This document shows, one piece after another, positions 39,585 through 48,873 of a stretch of DNA of 64,000 bases. The first letter of the stretch is position 1; every line of letters starts with the position of its first letter. The notes beneath the pieces were generated by a model that was given only the letters and a program-made list of their open reading frames with translations, did no database searches and had not been told where the DNA came from. The DNA is taken from NCBI GenBank assembly GCA_041649615.1, contig JBAZMT010000001.1:1-64000 (forward strand), given 5' to 3'. The position numbers and the translations under genes were made by a program. This DNA comes from JALOAR01 sp041649615. Lineage in GTDB: Bacteria; Patescibacteriota; Minisyncoccia; UBA6257; Colwellbacteraceae.

Positions 39585-39971
39585 TTATTGCAGTTTTTTG
39601 GCTAATTCTTCCGGAGAAGAAATTATTTCTCTGAATAAGACGTGCCGGCACAATTCATCATCTTTTGCCAAAGCGTATAACGGCTTTCCGGAGGCTACCG
39701 CGTAGCCAATCTCCAGAGTTGTGCTGTTGCCGGAGTATCCGTCCTTATTGTAGACAAAAACGGCATCGGCCATTTTAATTTTATAGAAATGATCATGGGT
39801 CAATCCCAGAGCGATGAATTTTTGATAATCTTCCGACAGCCTTTCCCATTCTTCCTGCCCGGAATGGAGATACGGTTCATATACGACTACGCCCAATTCT
39901 TTAAGTTTTTTTGCAAATTCCCTTATTTCCGGTTTAAAACGGCGACTGCCGCACATTACGATTGATTTCAT
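39585..39971 (-). CDS. Nucleoside 2-deoxyribosyltransferase-like protein
   Basis: A 128-residue Rossmann-like protein: MCGSRRF at the first strand, YEPYLHSGQEEWE, then KIKMADAVFVYNKDGYSGNSTTLEIGYAVASGKPLYAL. The last block is the typical nucleoside-binding D...G..S..T..E.G.A pattern of this superfamily. It may cleave or transfer nucleobase-deoxyribose bonds; specific activity unproven. Minus-strand TAGAAT lies 6 bases before the ATG. Confidence 0.78.
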   Translation of the reverse strand: MKSIVMCGSRRFKPEIREFAKKLKELGVVVYEPYLHSGQEEWERLSEDYQKFIALGLTHDHFYKIKMADAVFVYNKDGYSGNSTTLEIGYAVASGKPLYALAKDDELCRHVLFREIISSPEELAKKLQ

Positions 39972-40041
39972 ACGGCTATTCTAAATCATTCACGATCTTT
40001 TAAAAAACGAACCGGGGTTTTGGTTTTTGGAGCAGGGGATA

Positions 40042-42753
40042 TTAAGCCTCGTCGGCTTTAGGCAAAAGAAGCAATTTATTGGAGAGAAACTTCATTTTTA
40101 GCATATCAATGAGGACGATTTCGCATACGTTCACGGCAAGGATTATTATCCACTCTTTTGGCGAAAGAGCGACGGTTGAAAGTAATTTTTGAAGGACGGG
40201 AATGTAGATTGATCCAAGAACCATAAGAAAGCTGATTATAACGGCGCCAGTGAGCCAGCGGTTATTAAATAAACTTTTTCGCCAAATATTCCTATTGAAT
40301 GAGCGCAAGGAGAACGCGAGAAGGAAGGATTCAAGGCACATGAGGACCATAACCATTGTTCTGGTTTTTTCCAAGTCTCCGGTTATGGACAAAGCAGTCA
40401 AATACAACGCCGTTGCAACGATACCACTCAAAAAGAAAGAGGTTATCATCCATAGCAATATAGGTTTGTTCACGACCGATTCTCCCGGTTTTCTCGGGGG
40501 TTCCTGCATAATTCCGTCACGTTCTTCTTCTATAGTGAGCGCTATATCCGGAAGACCGCTTTCTACGAGATTTACGAAAAGAAGTTGCGCGGCGATCAAA
40601 GGAAGTGGAAGACCGAACGCGATAGAGAACAGAAATATGAAGAATTGGGAAAAATCTTGAGTGATAAGATACAAAAATACTCTGCGGATGTTGTTAAAAA
40701 TGATTCTGCCTTCTTCAATGGCTTTTACGATTGTGTTGAATCCGCTGTCCATAAGCACGATGTCGGCCACTTCGCGAGCCGCATCTATTTCGGGATTTAC
40801 CGCAACGCCGATATTTGCCGCTTTTAGCGCGGGAGCATCATTAACGCCATCGCCAAACATTGCCACGGTTTCGCCAAGCTCTTGAAACGCTTGGACGATT
40901 CGCAACTTATGGCGCGGCGAAACTCTCGCGTACAATAACGTATTCTTGGTAGCTGCCTTGAGATCGGCATCGCTCATTTCTTCAATTTGGTGCCCAAGAA
41001 GGACTTGATCCTTGGTTATCGGAAGCCCGATTTTTTCGACAACCGCAAGGGCGGTCATATAGTGATCTCCTGTTACGATTACCGTTCTAATTCCCGCATC
41101 ACGCGTTTTCTCAAACGCACGCGGCACTTCTTTTCTGACGGGGTCATTTAGGGCGATGAGTCCGATGAGACTTAGACCTTTAATTTCCGAGCTCACATTA
41201 TCGTTTTTTTTCCAGGAAGAAATTTCTTTTTCTACGCAGGCGACAAGGCGAAAACCTTGCTTGGCATACGTTTCTATCTGTTCTATGACTTCTTTATACG
41301 CTTTGCTTCTTTTTTTCTCATATCCTTCAGAGGTTTTAATAAAGGAAATGTGTTCAAGCATTTGCTCCGGCGCTCCGACAGCGTAAAGAAAGACATGACC
41401 CGACTGATCTTGTCTGACCGAAGCCGAATATTTGCGTTCGGAAGAAAAAAAGAGGGTATCAAGCACGACGCGCTCCTGATCAAGAATGTCTTTTTTTAAG
41501 CCGTATTTGAATCCGGCGCGCAGAAAAGCTTGTTCAATTGATCTGCCGCGGATTACGAGCTTTTCATAAGGATCGTCAGGGTTTTCAATGAACGCGTCGC
41601 TTGAAAGCAGCGAAGCTTCAAGAGTCTGCCTGGCTAGCACGGGTAATTGAGAATTATTGCCGTTTGTTTCCGTGATTCCCTCGGCCGTGATAATGCTACT
41701 TACCGCCGTAGTTCCAAGCGTGAGAGTACCGGTTTTATCGGTGCAAATGACTGTAACCCCGCCCAGGGTTTCCATTGCCGCAAGCCTCCGGACCAACGCT
41801 TTTTGTTTAATGATGCGTCTCATGCCGAAAGTGAGAACGATAGTGATTGCGGGCAGGAGCCCTTCGGGAATAGAGGAGACGAAAAGAGCCAGCGCTATCG
41901 CGAATATTTCCGCAAACGACCGGCCGGCAATATAACCCTCAATGACGATCAAAAGTATGACTAGGGAGATAAAAAGACCGACTATTTTTAAAAGACCGCC
42001 AACCGTTTTTTGCAGGGGAGTCGGCTCTTCAGGAGTTTCCCTAAGCAGTGAAACAATATCTCCGTATTCCGTGCGCAATCCGGTTTCTACCACCACAATT
42101 TTTGCCGATCCTTCTTCAACGAGAGTGCCCATGAAAACCATAGACGTTCTTTCGCCGATTTCGGTAACTTCCAAAGATTGATTAAGCTGTTTTTCAACGG
42201 ATTTCGCTTCGCCAGTGAGATTTGATTCGTCAATTCTCAAACCGTTTAATTCAAAGATCCGGCCGTCCGCCGGAACTTTATCTCCCACCCGGAGTATGAC
42301 CACGTCTCCCGGAACGAGTTCGGATGCCAAAACTTCTTGTTCTCTTCCTCCGCGCAGAACTCGGGTCTCTTGTTTTATGAGTCCTTTAAGGGCATTAAGC
42401 GATTTGTTGGCTTTATATTCTTGGTAAAATCCGACCGAAGCATTGCTTAGCGTTACGATGATTATGAAAATAGTGTTGGAAACGTTGCCGATAAAATAGG
42501 AAATGAACGTGGCCAAAATCATCAAATACATGAGCGGGCTGCGGAATTGGTTTACAAAAAGTTTCCAAGGCGGTTCACCTTCGTTTTGCGGCAATTCATT
42601 TAAACCAAAAGATTGCAGTCTCTTTGCCGCTTCAACGTTTGATAATCCTTCCGGAGAACTCTTTATTTCCTGCCATACCTCTTCAAGAGAAAGAGCGAAC
42701 CACTTCTTCTTTTCGGTTGAAGCACGCGGGCGTAAAATTTTTTTAAAATTCAT
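40042..42753 (-). CDS. P2-type cation-transporting ATPase (Ca2+-ATPase-like)
   Basis: A 903-residue P-type ATPase with ten predicted helices. An N-terminal cation-ATPase domain (GLSNVEAAKRLQSFGLNELP) is followed by TGEAKSVEK in the actuator, SSIPEGLLPAITI (the PEGL motif of helix 4), CTDKTGTLT (phosphorylated Asp), and GDGVNDAPALKAANIGVAV. The PEGL motif and overall layout fit the P2A/P2B calcium group rather than heavy-metal pumps. It would export Ca2+ or a similar cation. Monocistronic, divergent from the giant surface protein gene. Confidence 0.92.
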   Translation of the reverse strand: MNFKKILRPRASTEKKKWFALSLEEVWQEIKSSPEGLSNVEAAKRLQSFGLNELPQNEGEPPWKLFVNQFRSPLMYLMILATFISYFIGNVSNTIFIIIVTLSNASVGFYQEYKANKSLNALKGLIKQETRVLRGGREQEVLASELVPGDVVILRVGDKVPADGRIFELNGLRIDESNLTGEAKSVEKQLNQSLEVTEIGERTSMVFMGTLVEEGSAKIVVVETGLRTEYGDIVSLLRETPEEPTPLQKTVGGLLKIVGLFISLVILLIVIEGYIAGRSFAEIFAIALALFVSSIPEGLLPAITIVLTFGMRRIIKQKALVRRLAAMETLGGVTVICTDKTGTLTLGTTAVSSIITAEGITETNGNNSQLPVLARQTLEASLLSSDAFIENPDDPYEKLVIRGRSIEQAFLRAGFKYGLKKDILDQERVVLDTLFFSSERKYSASVRQDQSGHVFLYAVGAPEQMLEHISFIKTSEGYEKKRSKAYKEVIEQIETYAKQGFRLVACVEKEISSWKKNDNVSSEIKGLSLIGLIALNDPVRKEVPRAFEKTRDAGIRTVIVTGDHYMTALAVVEKIGLPITKDQVLLGHQIEEMSDADLKAATKNTLLYARVSPRHKLRIVQAFQELGETVAMFGDGVNDAPALKAANIGVAVNPEIDAAREVADIVLMDSGFNTIVKAIEEGRIIFNNIRRVFLYLITQDFSQFFIFLFSIAFGLPLPLIAAQLLFVNLVESGLPDIALTIEEERDGIMQEPPRKPGESVVNKPILLWMITSFFLSGIVATALYLTALSITGDLEKTRTMVMVLMCLESFLLAFSLRSFNRNIWRKSLFNNRWLTGAVIISFLMVLGSIYIPVLQKLLSTVALSPKEWIIILAVNVCEIVLIDMLKMKFLSNKLLLLPKADEA

Positions 42754-42866
42754 ATCAAAATTGTCTTAATTTTATCTTTTTTTGCCTTTTTAAAGAAATC
42801 AAACGGAAAATTTGGCGCCAAACGAACAGAAAAATGGCATAATAGATATAGGTTGGCAAATAATTG

Positions 42867-42872
42867 TAAAAT
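42867..42872 (+). promoter_or_regulatory. -10 box of a leaderless promoter
   Basis: TAAAAT lies 7 bases before ATG 42880, with no SD. Confidence 0.5.
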
Positions 42873-42879
42873 AAAGCAA

Positions 42880-45800
42880 ATGCACCATAAATCTAGAAAA
42901 CTGCGTTCCGTGTTTTTGATTGCCGGGGTTGTTGCGTTACTTACGGGTACGGCGTATGCCGCGAACGTTGCTCGCGACATGCTTGTTTACCGCGGCACCA
43001 TTACATCGGTTCCGGTCTATAGGACTCATGACGGATCGACTTTCTCAAGTGAAAGCTCCGCTTTGTCCGTCAGCGTCGCCATTAACAACATAAAAGTCGT
43101 TTCGAAACCGGGAACGGGCGCCGTTGAAAAAGTAATGTGCGCGACCAACACCTCTAACGACGTGTATTGCCAAGTTTACAATGGAGCTTCTTGGGGAAAT
43201 TCCATTACGCTTTCAACCGCCACCGGAGGACAAAGAGCTTTCGATCTGGCCTACGAGAGCGTTTCCGGTCGTGCCGTGGCTTGTTATCGCAGTCCGTTGA
43301 ATACCCAGATGCCGTATTGCGCGATTTGGGATGGGTCAAGTTGGGGGACGCCTTTTACCGCAACGGCGACAGGTTCGGCTCTTACGACAATGCGATTGAT
43401 TTCCGATCCGAACTCAAATTATATCGCGCTCATTACCCGCAACGGCGGGAACGACCTCAATACGCAAATTTGGAACGGATCTTCTTTCAGCGCGATTCAA
43501 TCCTTGACGGCGAACGGCTCGAATTGCGCAGGGTGTTTGTCCTATGCTGGCGCGTGGGAGGGAAGTTCCGGAGATTTTGTAGCCGGATGGTTTGATAACA
43601 CTACGGGTAATTTACAAAGCAAAGAGTTCAATAAAACATCGGGTTGGGTAGCGACAATTAACAATGTAATTACTTCTGTATCGACCGCCAATGTGTGGAT
43701 TGAAATGGCTTCGCGACCTTTTGCGAACGATATTCTCGTGGCGGTTTTGGACGGTAGTAGCGTATTAAGAGCCAATCATTGGTCGGGCTCTAACTGGGAT
43801 ACAACAGGAACGACGGCAATAACACTCGCTTCGCCGATTTCGGGCACGGTTTCGTCCACAAACCATTTATTCGACATCGCTTACGAGCAAAGGGCGGATT
43901 ACGACGCAGTCGTCGCTTACGGCTCGACCGCGAGCAGTTTGCAATACCGCGTTTGGGATACCGGCACGAATACTTGGGGGACCGCCGCAACTCTGCCGAC
44001 GGCTTCGCAGAACGCGACGTGGCTGCAACTGGCATCGGATCCAAAATTGGCAAATATCATGTTGACGCTGCTTGGTTCTACGAACATCGGCACTCTTGAA
44101 TGGAACGGGAACGCCTGGGATCCTTCGTGGACGGCGCAAAGCACCGCGAGCAACGATAACCGCTGGAATGCCTGGTTCGCCTACGATAAAGAGGACGAGA
44201 ACGATCATGCGCCGTCTATCGTCATAAATAGTGCCGCAGAGAAAACGAACGGATCGGGACTCGTCGATATTTCCGTTAGCGTGAGTGACGTCGGTTTGGA
44301 TAACGCAAAACTAAAAGTGGAATACGGTGCGTGCGATGGAACTTGGCAAAACGCCGCGATTACAAGCTTAGTTTCAGCGACCTATGGAACTCCGGACATC
44401 AGCGGCGGCGATTATCAAATAGGCACGAATACTCCGATTGTCACAAATCCAGCTATCACGGGCTCTAGCGCGAACACACTCACATTTTTATGGGATTCAA
44501 AAACGGATCTGGCAAACGGAAACGCAACGTATTGTTTAAGATTCACCGGACATGACGGTGTAAGCGCCACGGAAATTCCGCCGACGACAACGTTGATGAT
44601 AGATAACGTGAGGCCAGCAGTCCCTACAGATTTTCAGGGAGTCGGCACAACTTCGTCTATACAGCACTTAAACTGGACGTCCGCGTCAGATACGAATTTT
44701 AACCATTATGAATTTTGGTACGGCACAGACCAAACAAAAGTTGAAGATCAGATAAGTTCTCCGGGCGAAGCCGTGGAGTTCGGCCCGGCTGATTTTCCAA
44801 CCCTAAATAATGCGGCGACTTATCACGCCCATATTATGGAGCTTGACCCGCTAACGACATATCACTTTGCGTTGTGGGCGGTTGACGATTTTGGAAATGA
44901 AACAATGGCGATGCTCAAGTCAGGTTTGGACGCTCCAAATGATTCGGGCGACTCGCTTACTTATACGACTCTTGAAACGGATTTTAACGCCACTCCGATT
45001 TCGGCTGTTCCAACGGATATGGAACAAGTGGAAAATGACACGCGATATGTAACTTTTAGCGCGAGGATTTACGACATAGATTTGGATGATGTTTTGATGC
45101 GCGTGCGATTTGCGACGGATGCAGACGGTTTTGCGACTTTTAATAATGCCAATATTGTTTCAGCCGAAGTCATAAATCCCGTAACGGACCCCGAAGGTCC
45201 TTGGGATGACGATAACATTGCCATAGATAATACGTTTGATTTTCAGGTTGGAAAAGGAAATCCCATAAGCCTCAATGAGTTTACGCCTCACGAAGATCTT
45301 GACGGAAACTCCGAAGGCGCCGTTCTTCTGATAATTTGGGACACAAAAGCCAGTGAACTTAATGGTTTTGCCGGAGACGTAAAAATTCAAGTAACGCCAA
45401 TGGATATAAACGGTCAGATCGGTTCAGTTTACACAAGCGCCGAATTTGAAATAGACGATAAATATCCCACTTTGACCGAGATTATTCCCGTACCGCAATA
45501 TACGAACGACGCAACGCCAAGTTACACTTTTAATTCGAACGATGTTGCGACCCTTGAGTACGATGGATCTTGCAATAGTTCAACGACGTCAATATCGGCG
45601 GGAAATAAGACAATAACTCTTTCCGTTCCGGGCGAGGGAACGTATGACGACTGCACTATCACGGCCACGGACGATAATTATAATTCGGATCCCGTTTTAT
45701 CGGTTCTACATATCACTCCGTTTGTCGTTGATACGACTTTGCCGACAGGGTTAGCGAGTCTTGCGGCCGGAACTTCAACAACCACAACCCAACAATTAAC

Positions 45801-46500
45801 CTGGAATTCCGCAACAGACGCGAATTTTGATCACTATGAGATATGGTACGGAACGAATCAGCCTGATGTGGAGAATCGTGCAGGTTCGGCAAAAAAATGG
45901 AGCGTCACGAATGATGTGACGCTTGGTATTGCGGTAACCACCGAAACAACGATTAGCGGATTAACCTCTGGAACCACTTATTCCTATAAAATATGGGCGG
46001 CTGATATTGCGGGAAACGAAGCGACGATTTCCGGCATTTTTAAAGCCACGAGTTCTTCTGGCGGAGGAAACAATAACGGAGGGAGTGGGAAAGGAAGTTC
46101 CTATATTCCACCACCGCCCTTACCTATAGAACAAGCAAGTCTCGGAGAGCTTATAAATCAGGTAAGGATTCTTATCGGGCAATATGTCGCCGCCGGCGGC
46201 ACGCTTACGCCGGGTATGGTCGCTTTTCTTGAAACAAGCAATATTTTGGCGCCATCATCGTTGCCGGTGAGGGATCTCCAATTCGGAATGATCGGCGAGG
46301 ACGTGCGTACTTTGCAGAGAATTTTGATTGATCTGGGATATGCCATACCATCCGGCGCAACCAGCCGGTTCCTATGGGAAACGCAAGCAGCTCTTTCCGC
46401 CTATCAGCGCGACCATAAAATTTCTCCGGCAGTGGGAATGTTCGGCCCGGTCACAAGAGCCTATATGAAAGAAGCTGGCGTCCCCGGGATTTGGTGGTGA
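42880..46500 (+). CDS. Giant secreted protein with Fn3-like domains and C-terminal peptidoglycan-binding domain
   Basis: 1206 residues from ATG 42880 (TAAAAT 7 bases upstream; an in-frame TTG lies 27 bases further up). Signal peptide ends near GTAYA. Residues about 40-440 are W/T/S-rich with recurring NGxSWG/WNGSSF units, as in beta-propellers. Two Fn3-like modules share the SATDANFDHYEIWYGTNQ pattern (about residues 590-680 and 960-1050). A Gly/Ser linker leads to a PG_binding_1 domain (LQFGMIGEDVRTLQRILIDLG ... VGMFGPVTRAYMKEAG, split for length). Likely a wall-bound adhesin or surface receptor. Terminal TGA confirms UGA as stop. Confidence 0.88.
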   Translation: MHHKSRKLRSVFLIAGVVALLTGTAYAANVARDMLVYRGTITSVPVYRTHDGSTFSSESSALSVSVAINNIKVVSKPGTGAVEKVMCATNTSNDVYCQVYNGASWGNSITLSTATGGQRAFDLAYESVSGRAVACYRSPLNTQMPYCAIWDGSSWGTPFTATATGSALTTMRLISDPNSNYIALITRNGGNDLNTQIWNGSSFSAIQSLTANGSNCAGCLSYAGAWEGSSGDFVAGWFDNTTGNLQSKEFNKTSGWVATINNVITSVSTANVWIEMASRPFANDILVAVLDGSSVLRANHWSGSNWDTTGTTAITLASPISGTVSSTNHLFDIAYEQRADYDAVVAYGSTASSLQYRVWDTGTNTWGTAATLPTASQNATWLQLASDPKLANIMLTLLGSTNIGTLEWNGNAWDPSWTAQSTASNDNRWNAWFAYDKEDENDHAPSIVINSAAEKTNGSGLVDISVSVSDVGLDNAKLKVEYGACDGTWQNAAITSLVSATYGTPDISGGDYQIGTNTPIVTNPAITGSSANTLTFLWDSKTDLANGNATYCLRFTGHDGVSATEIPPTTTLMIDNVRPAVPTDFQGVGTTSSIQHLNWTSASDTNFNHYEFWYGTDQTKVEDQISSPGEAVEFGPADFPTLNNAATYHAHIMELDPLTTYHFALWAVDDFGNETMAMLKSGLDAPNDSGDSLTYTTLETDFNATPISAVPTDMEQVENDTRYVTFSARIYDIDLDDVLMRVRFATDADGFATFNNANIVSAEVINPVTDPEGPWDDDNIAIDNTFDFQVGKGNPISLNEFTPHEDLDGNSEGAVLLIIWDTKASELNGFAGDVKIQVTPMDINGQIGSVYTSAEFEIDDKYPTLTEIIPVPQYTNDATPSYTFNSNDVATLEYDGSCNSSTTSISAGNKTITLSVPGEGTYDDCTITATDDNYNSDPVLSVLHITPFVVDTTLPTGLASLAAGTSTTTTQQLTWNSATDANFDHYEIWYGTNQPDVENRAGSAKKWSVTNDVTLGIAVTTETTISGLTSGTTYSYKIWAADIAGNEATISGIFKATSSSGGGNNNGGSGKGSSYIPPPPLPIEQASLGELINQVRILIGQYVAAGGTLTPGMVAFLETSNILAPSSLPVRDLQFGMIGEDVRTLQRILIDLGYAIPSGATSRFLWETQAALSAYQRDHKISPAVGMFGPVTRAYMKEAGVPGIWW

Positions 46501-46522
46501 ATGGTAGAATTGTAATAATACT

Positions 46523-46693
46523 TTGTTTCAACTTCCTCCCAACTTTATATGGGATATCGTAAAAATGATGGGCTGGTTTTTTATCAAACTTTGGTATGTT
46601 TGGGTGATAGTGATAGGGATTAATTTATTTTATTGGTGGTTTGATAGATGGATTAGTAAAAAGAAAAGGGAATTAAGAAAAAAACGGAGATAA
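46523..46693 (+). CDS. Small membrane protein (56 residues)
   Basis: An open frame from TTG 46523 (or ATG 46565, 42 residues). It begins FQLPPNFIWDIVK, then one long hydrophobic helix rich in W/I/V (FFIKLWYVWVIVIGINLF), then a strongly basic tail (KKKRELRKKRR). The PxFIWDxVK start resembles N-termini of small CPR membrane proteins. A TAATAAT stretch lies just upstream of the TTG. No function known. Confidence 0.5.
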   Translation: MFQLPPNFIWDIVKMMGWFFIKLWYVWVIVIGINLFYWWFDRWISKKKRELRKKRR

Positions 46694-46764
46694 ATCGCTT
46701 TTTTCTTAATATTGGCTAGAACCAATCAGAACAAGACCGTTAATTATAAGCGATAAAAAATGTA

Positions 46765-47148
46765 TCAGGCTTTAATCTCTCTTATTTCTAATTGCGATTT
46801 ACCTTCCTTTTTGGGTTGCTGGAAATTTATTAGAAGACCAATTTTTATTTTTAGAGTTTTCATATAATTTTTTATTTGTTGTTCCTCAGAGGGACCTAAA
46901 TTTCCACTGATAGCTTTTAACTCAATTATTATTTTATTTTCGCCGGAGTTTACTATTATGTCGGGATATCCTTCACCTACATAATGATCTTTATATTTTA
47001 TTTCTACTACCTTCTGACTCTCATATTTTGTTTTTGCTAAGCGAAGACTTACTTGCATAGCCCTATCATAAACCTTTTCGTCAAATCCAGAACCAAGCGA
47101 TTGATAAACTTCTTTTGCTATTTGTTTGATTTTTGCGATATTTATCAT
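46765..47148 (-). CDS. GxxExxY protein
   Basis: A 127-residue protein of the GxxExxY family (here GSGFDEKVYDRAM, with Phe-Asp-Glu around the motif). The conserved block YPDIIVNSGENKIIIELKA has the D...ExK arrangement of the PD-(D/E)XK nuclease fold. These proteins are widespread and uncharacterised; they may be DNA-related. Codons are more A/T-rich than neighbours. Lies beside tRNA-Gln, a common insertion site, though no att repeat was seen here. Confidence 0.88.
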   Translation of the reverse strand: MINIAKIKQIAKEVYQSLGSGFDEKVYDRAMQVSLRLAKTKYESQKVVEIKYKDHYVGEGYPDIIVNSGENKIIIELKAISGNLGPSEEQQIKNYMKTLKIKIGLLINFQQPKKEGKSQLEIREIKA

Positions 47149-47209
47149 TTTCGATGTATCTTAATCTTTAACCCTTTTTGTTTTGTTTCGATACAGTGTT
47201 GACTTGGTG

Positions 47210-47280
47210 CTGCCGGGCAGGGATTCGGACCCCGATACCATGCTCCAGAGGCATGTGTCCTACCATTAGACGACCCGGCA
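47210..47280 (-). tRNA. tRNA-Gln (anticodon CTG)
   Basis: Read on the minus strand: acceptor stem TGCCGGG/CCCGGCA, D arm GTCTAATGGTAGGAC, anticodon stem CATGC/GCATG with loop CTCTGGA (CTG), and a T arm CGGGG/CCCTG with one G-T pair. Discriminator G at 47210; CCA is not encoded. Confidence 0.93.
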
Positions 47281-47323
47281 ATATCTTAATTTAACCCCGA
47301 TATAATATAATTAAAGCACTAAA

Positions 47324-47908
47324 ATGGCAAAGGAAATTATTGCGAAATCTTTGGAGATTACAGCTGATCTGGACGGCATAAGTCTTAAGGCTTTAACGGA
47401 GCATTATAAACTTTACGAAGGATATGTGAAGAAAGTTAGCGAAATTCGCGAGAGATTGAAAACAGCCGACAGAACGACAGCGAATGCGACATACAGCGAG
47501 ATAGGGGAATTGGGAAGGCAAGAGACATTCGCCTTGAATGGAGTGAAATTGCATGAGATTTATTTTGGAATCTTAGGAGGTGACGGAAAAATAAAAGGAA
47601 AAATAGCGGATATGATTACTCGGGATTACGGATCAGTTGAGAATTGGACTGCTATTATGTCTGCGGCGGGGCTTTCGGCGAGAGGATGGGTAATAACCGC
47701 TTATGACATCAACGAAGAAAGACTCCGGATTTTCAATGCTGACGCGCATAACGTTGGCATCGTTGCAGGAATTATTCCTTTAATAACGCTTGACGTTTAC
47801 GAACACGCTTACTTTATGGATTACGGAACGAATCGCAAAGGATACATTGAAGCGTTTTTCAAGAATTTGAGTTGGGACGCAATAGATTCGCTCGCGAAAA
47901 ATATATAG
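47324..47908 (+). CDS. Superoxide dismutase (Fe/Mn family)
   Basis: A 194-residue protein. The four metal ligands of Fe/Mn-SOD are in place: His27 (EHYKLYEGY), His77 (KLHEIYF), Asp157 and His161 (DVYEHAYFMDYG). GRQETFALNGV precedes the second ligand. It dismutates superoxide to O2 and H2O2 in the cytosol. Metal choice (Fe, Mn or cambialistic) cannot be read safely. TATAAT occurs at 47301 and 47306, about 12-17 bases before the ATG, with no SD. Divergent from tRNA-Gln. Confidence 0.92.
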   Translation: MAKEIIAKSLEITADLDGISLKALTEHYKLYEGYVKKVSEIRERLKTADRTTANATYSEIGELGRQETFALNGVKLHEIYFGILGGDGKIKGKIADMITRDYGSVENWTAIMSAAGLSARGWVITAYDINEERLRIFNADAHNVGIVAGIIPLITLDVYEHAYFMDYGTNRKGYIEAFFKNLSWDAIDSLAKNI

Positions 47909-47919
47909 CAAACAAAAAA

Positions 47920-48255
47920 ATGAAAACCCCTATTTTAAAAAACGCCATAGTCAATGCTTCTCTTGCCGCCGCATATATCGTAGCGGTATCTTTCGTAATG
48001 TTTAATAGCTCTAAATTTTTTGGAGGTTTCGAGAATACTATCTTTGTTCCCATTCTTATGCTTTGTTTGTTGGTGTTCTCCGTAGCGTTAATGGGGGCGC
48101 TCATCTTCGGCCGGCCGGTTATGTGGTATATAGATGGCAAGAAGAAAGAGGCTGTGTCTTTGCTTTTATGCACGCTTGGAGTGTTTTTTTTGTTTATTAT
48201 CGTTATATTTGTGGTTTTGTCTGTCGTTCAGCCGAATCTGCCTTTTCATTTGTAA
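47920..48255 (+). CDS. Membrane protein with three helices, unknown
   Basis: A 111-residue protein from ATG 47920 (the open frame extends upstream into sod, but MKTPILKNAI is the natural start). Hydrophobic segments at about 9-27, 40-62 and 80-105; a conserved-looking loop GRPVMWYIDGKKKEAV. No family was recognised. It follows sod by 11 bases and may be co-transcribed. Confidence 0.7.
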   Translation: MKTPILKNAIVNASLAAAYIVAVSFVMFNSSKFFGGFENTIFVPILMLCLLVFSVALMGALIFGRPVMWYIDGKKKEAVSLLLCTLGVFFLFIIVIFVVLSVVQPNLPFHL

Positions 48256-48285
48256 TCAAATTGAATTTCCCGATTGATTTGAATC

Positions 48286-48873
48286 ATGCAGTCTTCAAAT
48301 ATAACAATAGAGCAAGCTCGAGAGTTGGTGCGTAAATATATCACGAGTCCTGTAACCAAATTACATCTTTTAGAAACGGAAGCTTTTATGCGATCTTTGG
48401 CAAAAAGATTTGGCGAGGACGAAGAAACGTGGGGAATAATCGGATTGCTTCATGATATAGATTGGGATTTAACAAAAGACAATTACGCGGAGCATTGTAT
48501 TAAATGCCAGGAAATATTGAAGGAAGCCGGGGCAAGTAATTTCCTGATAGAGACGATTGTCTCTCACGGATACTCCAATGAAGCGATTCCCAAGCTGAAG
48601 GATAAACAACGCGCGACAACTTTGGAACATTGTCTTGTCGCGGCTGAAACTTTAACGGGACTTATCATCGCCTCCGCGTTAATGACGTCCGATAAAAAAC
48701 TTAAAAGTCTCTCAATTGAGAGTTTGAAAAAGAGATTTAAAGAGAAAAAATTTGCCGCGAAGTGCGATAGGAATTTGATTTTGGAATGCAAAAAAGCCGA
48801 TATTCCGCCAGACGAGTTTTTACAGATCGGCCTAACTTCATTACAAAGTATTGCCGAAGAATTGGGCTTTTAG
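48286..48873 (+). CDS. HD-domain phosphohydrolase
   Basis: A 195-residue protein. The HD signature is visible as H...LLHDIDWDL, with an earlier His (KLHLLETEAFMRSLA) and a later HGYSN / EHCLVAAETLTGLI segment providing metal ligands. Members hydrolyse phosphoester bonds in nucleotides; the substrate is unknown. Its stop overlaps the uppP stop region by 4 bases on the opposite strand. Confidence 0.82.
   Translation: MQSSNITIEQARELVRKYITSPVTKLHLLETEAFMRSLAKRFGEDEETWGIIGLLHDIDWDLTKDNYAEHCIKCQEILKEAGASNFLIETIVSHGYSNEAIPKLKDKQRATTLEHCLVAAETLTGLIIASALMTSDKKLKSLSIESLKKRFKEKKFAAKCDRNLILECKKADIPPDEFLQIGLTSLQSIAEELGF

Noticed and set aside
46694..46764. Attachment site at tRNA-Gln beside the GxxExxY gene
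   Set aside because: No duplicate of the tRNA 3' end was found on either side.
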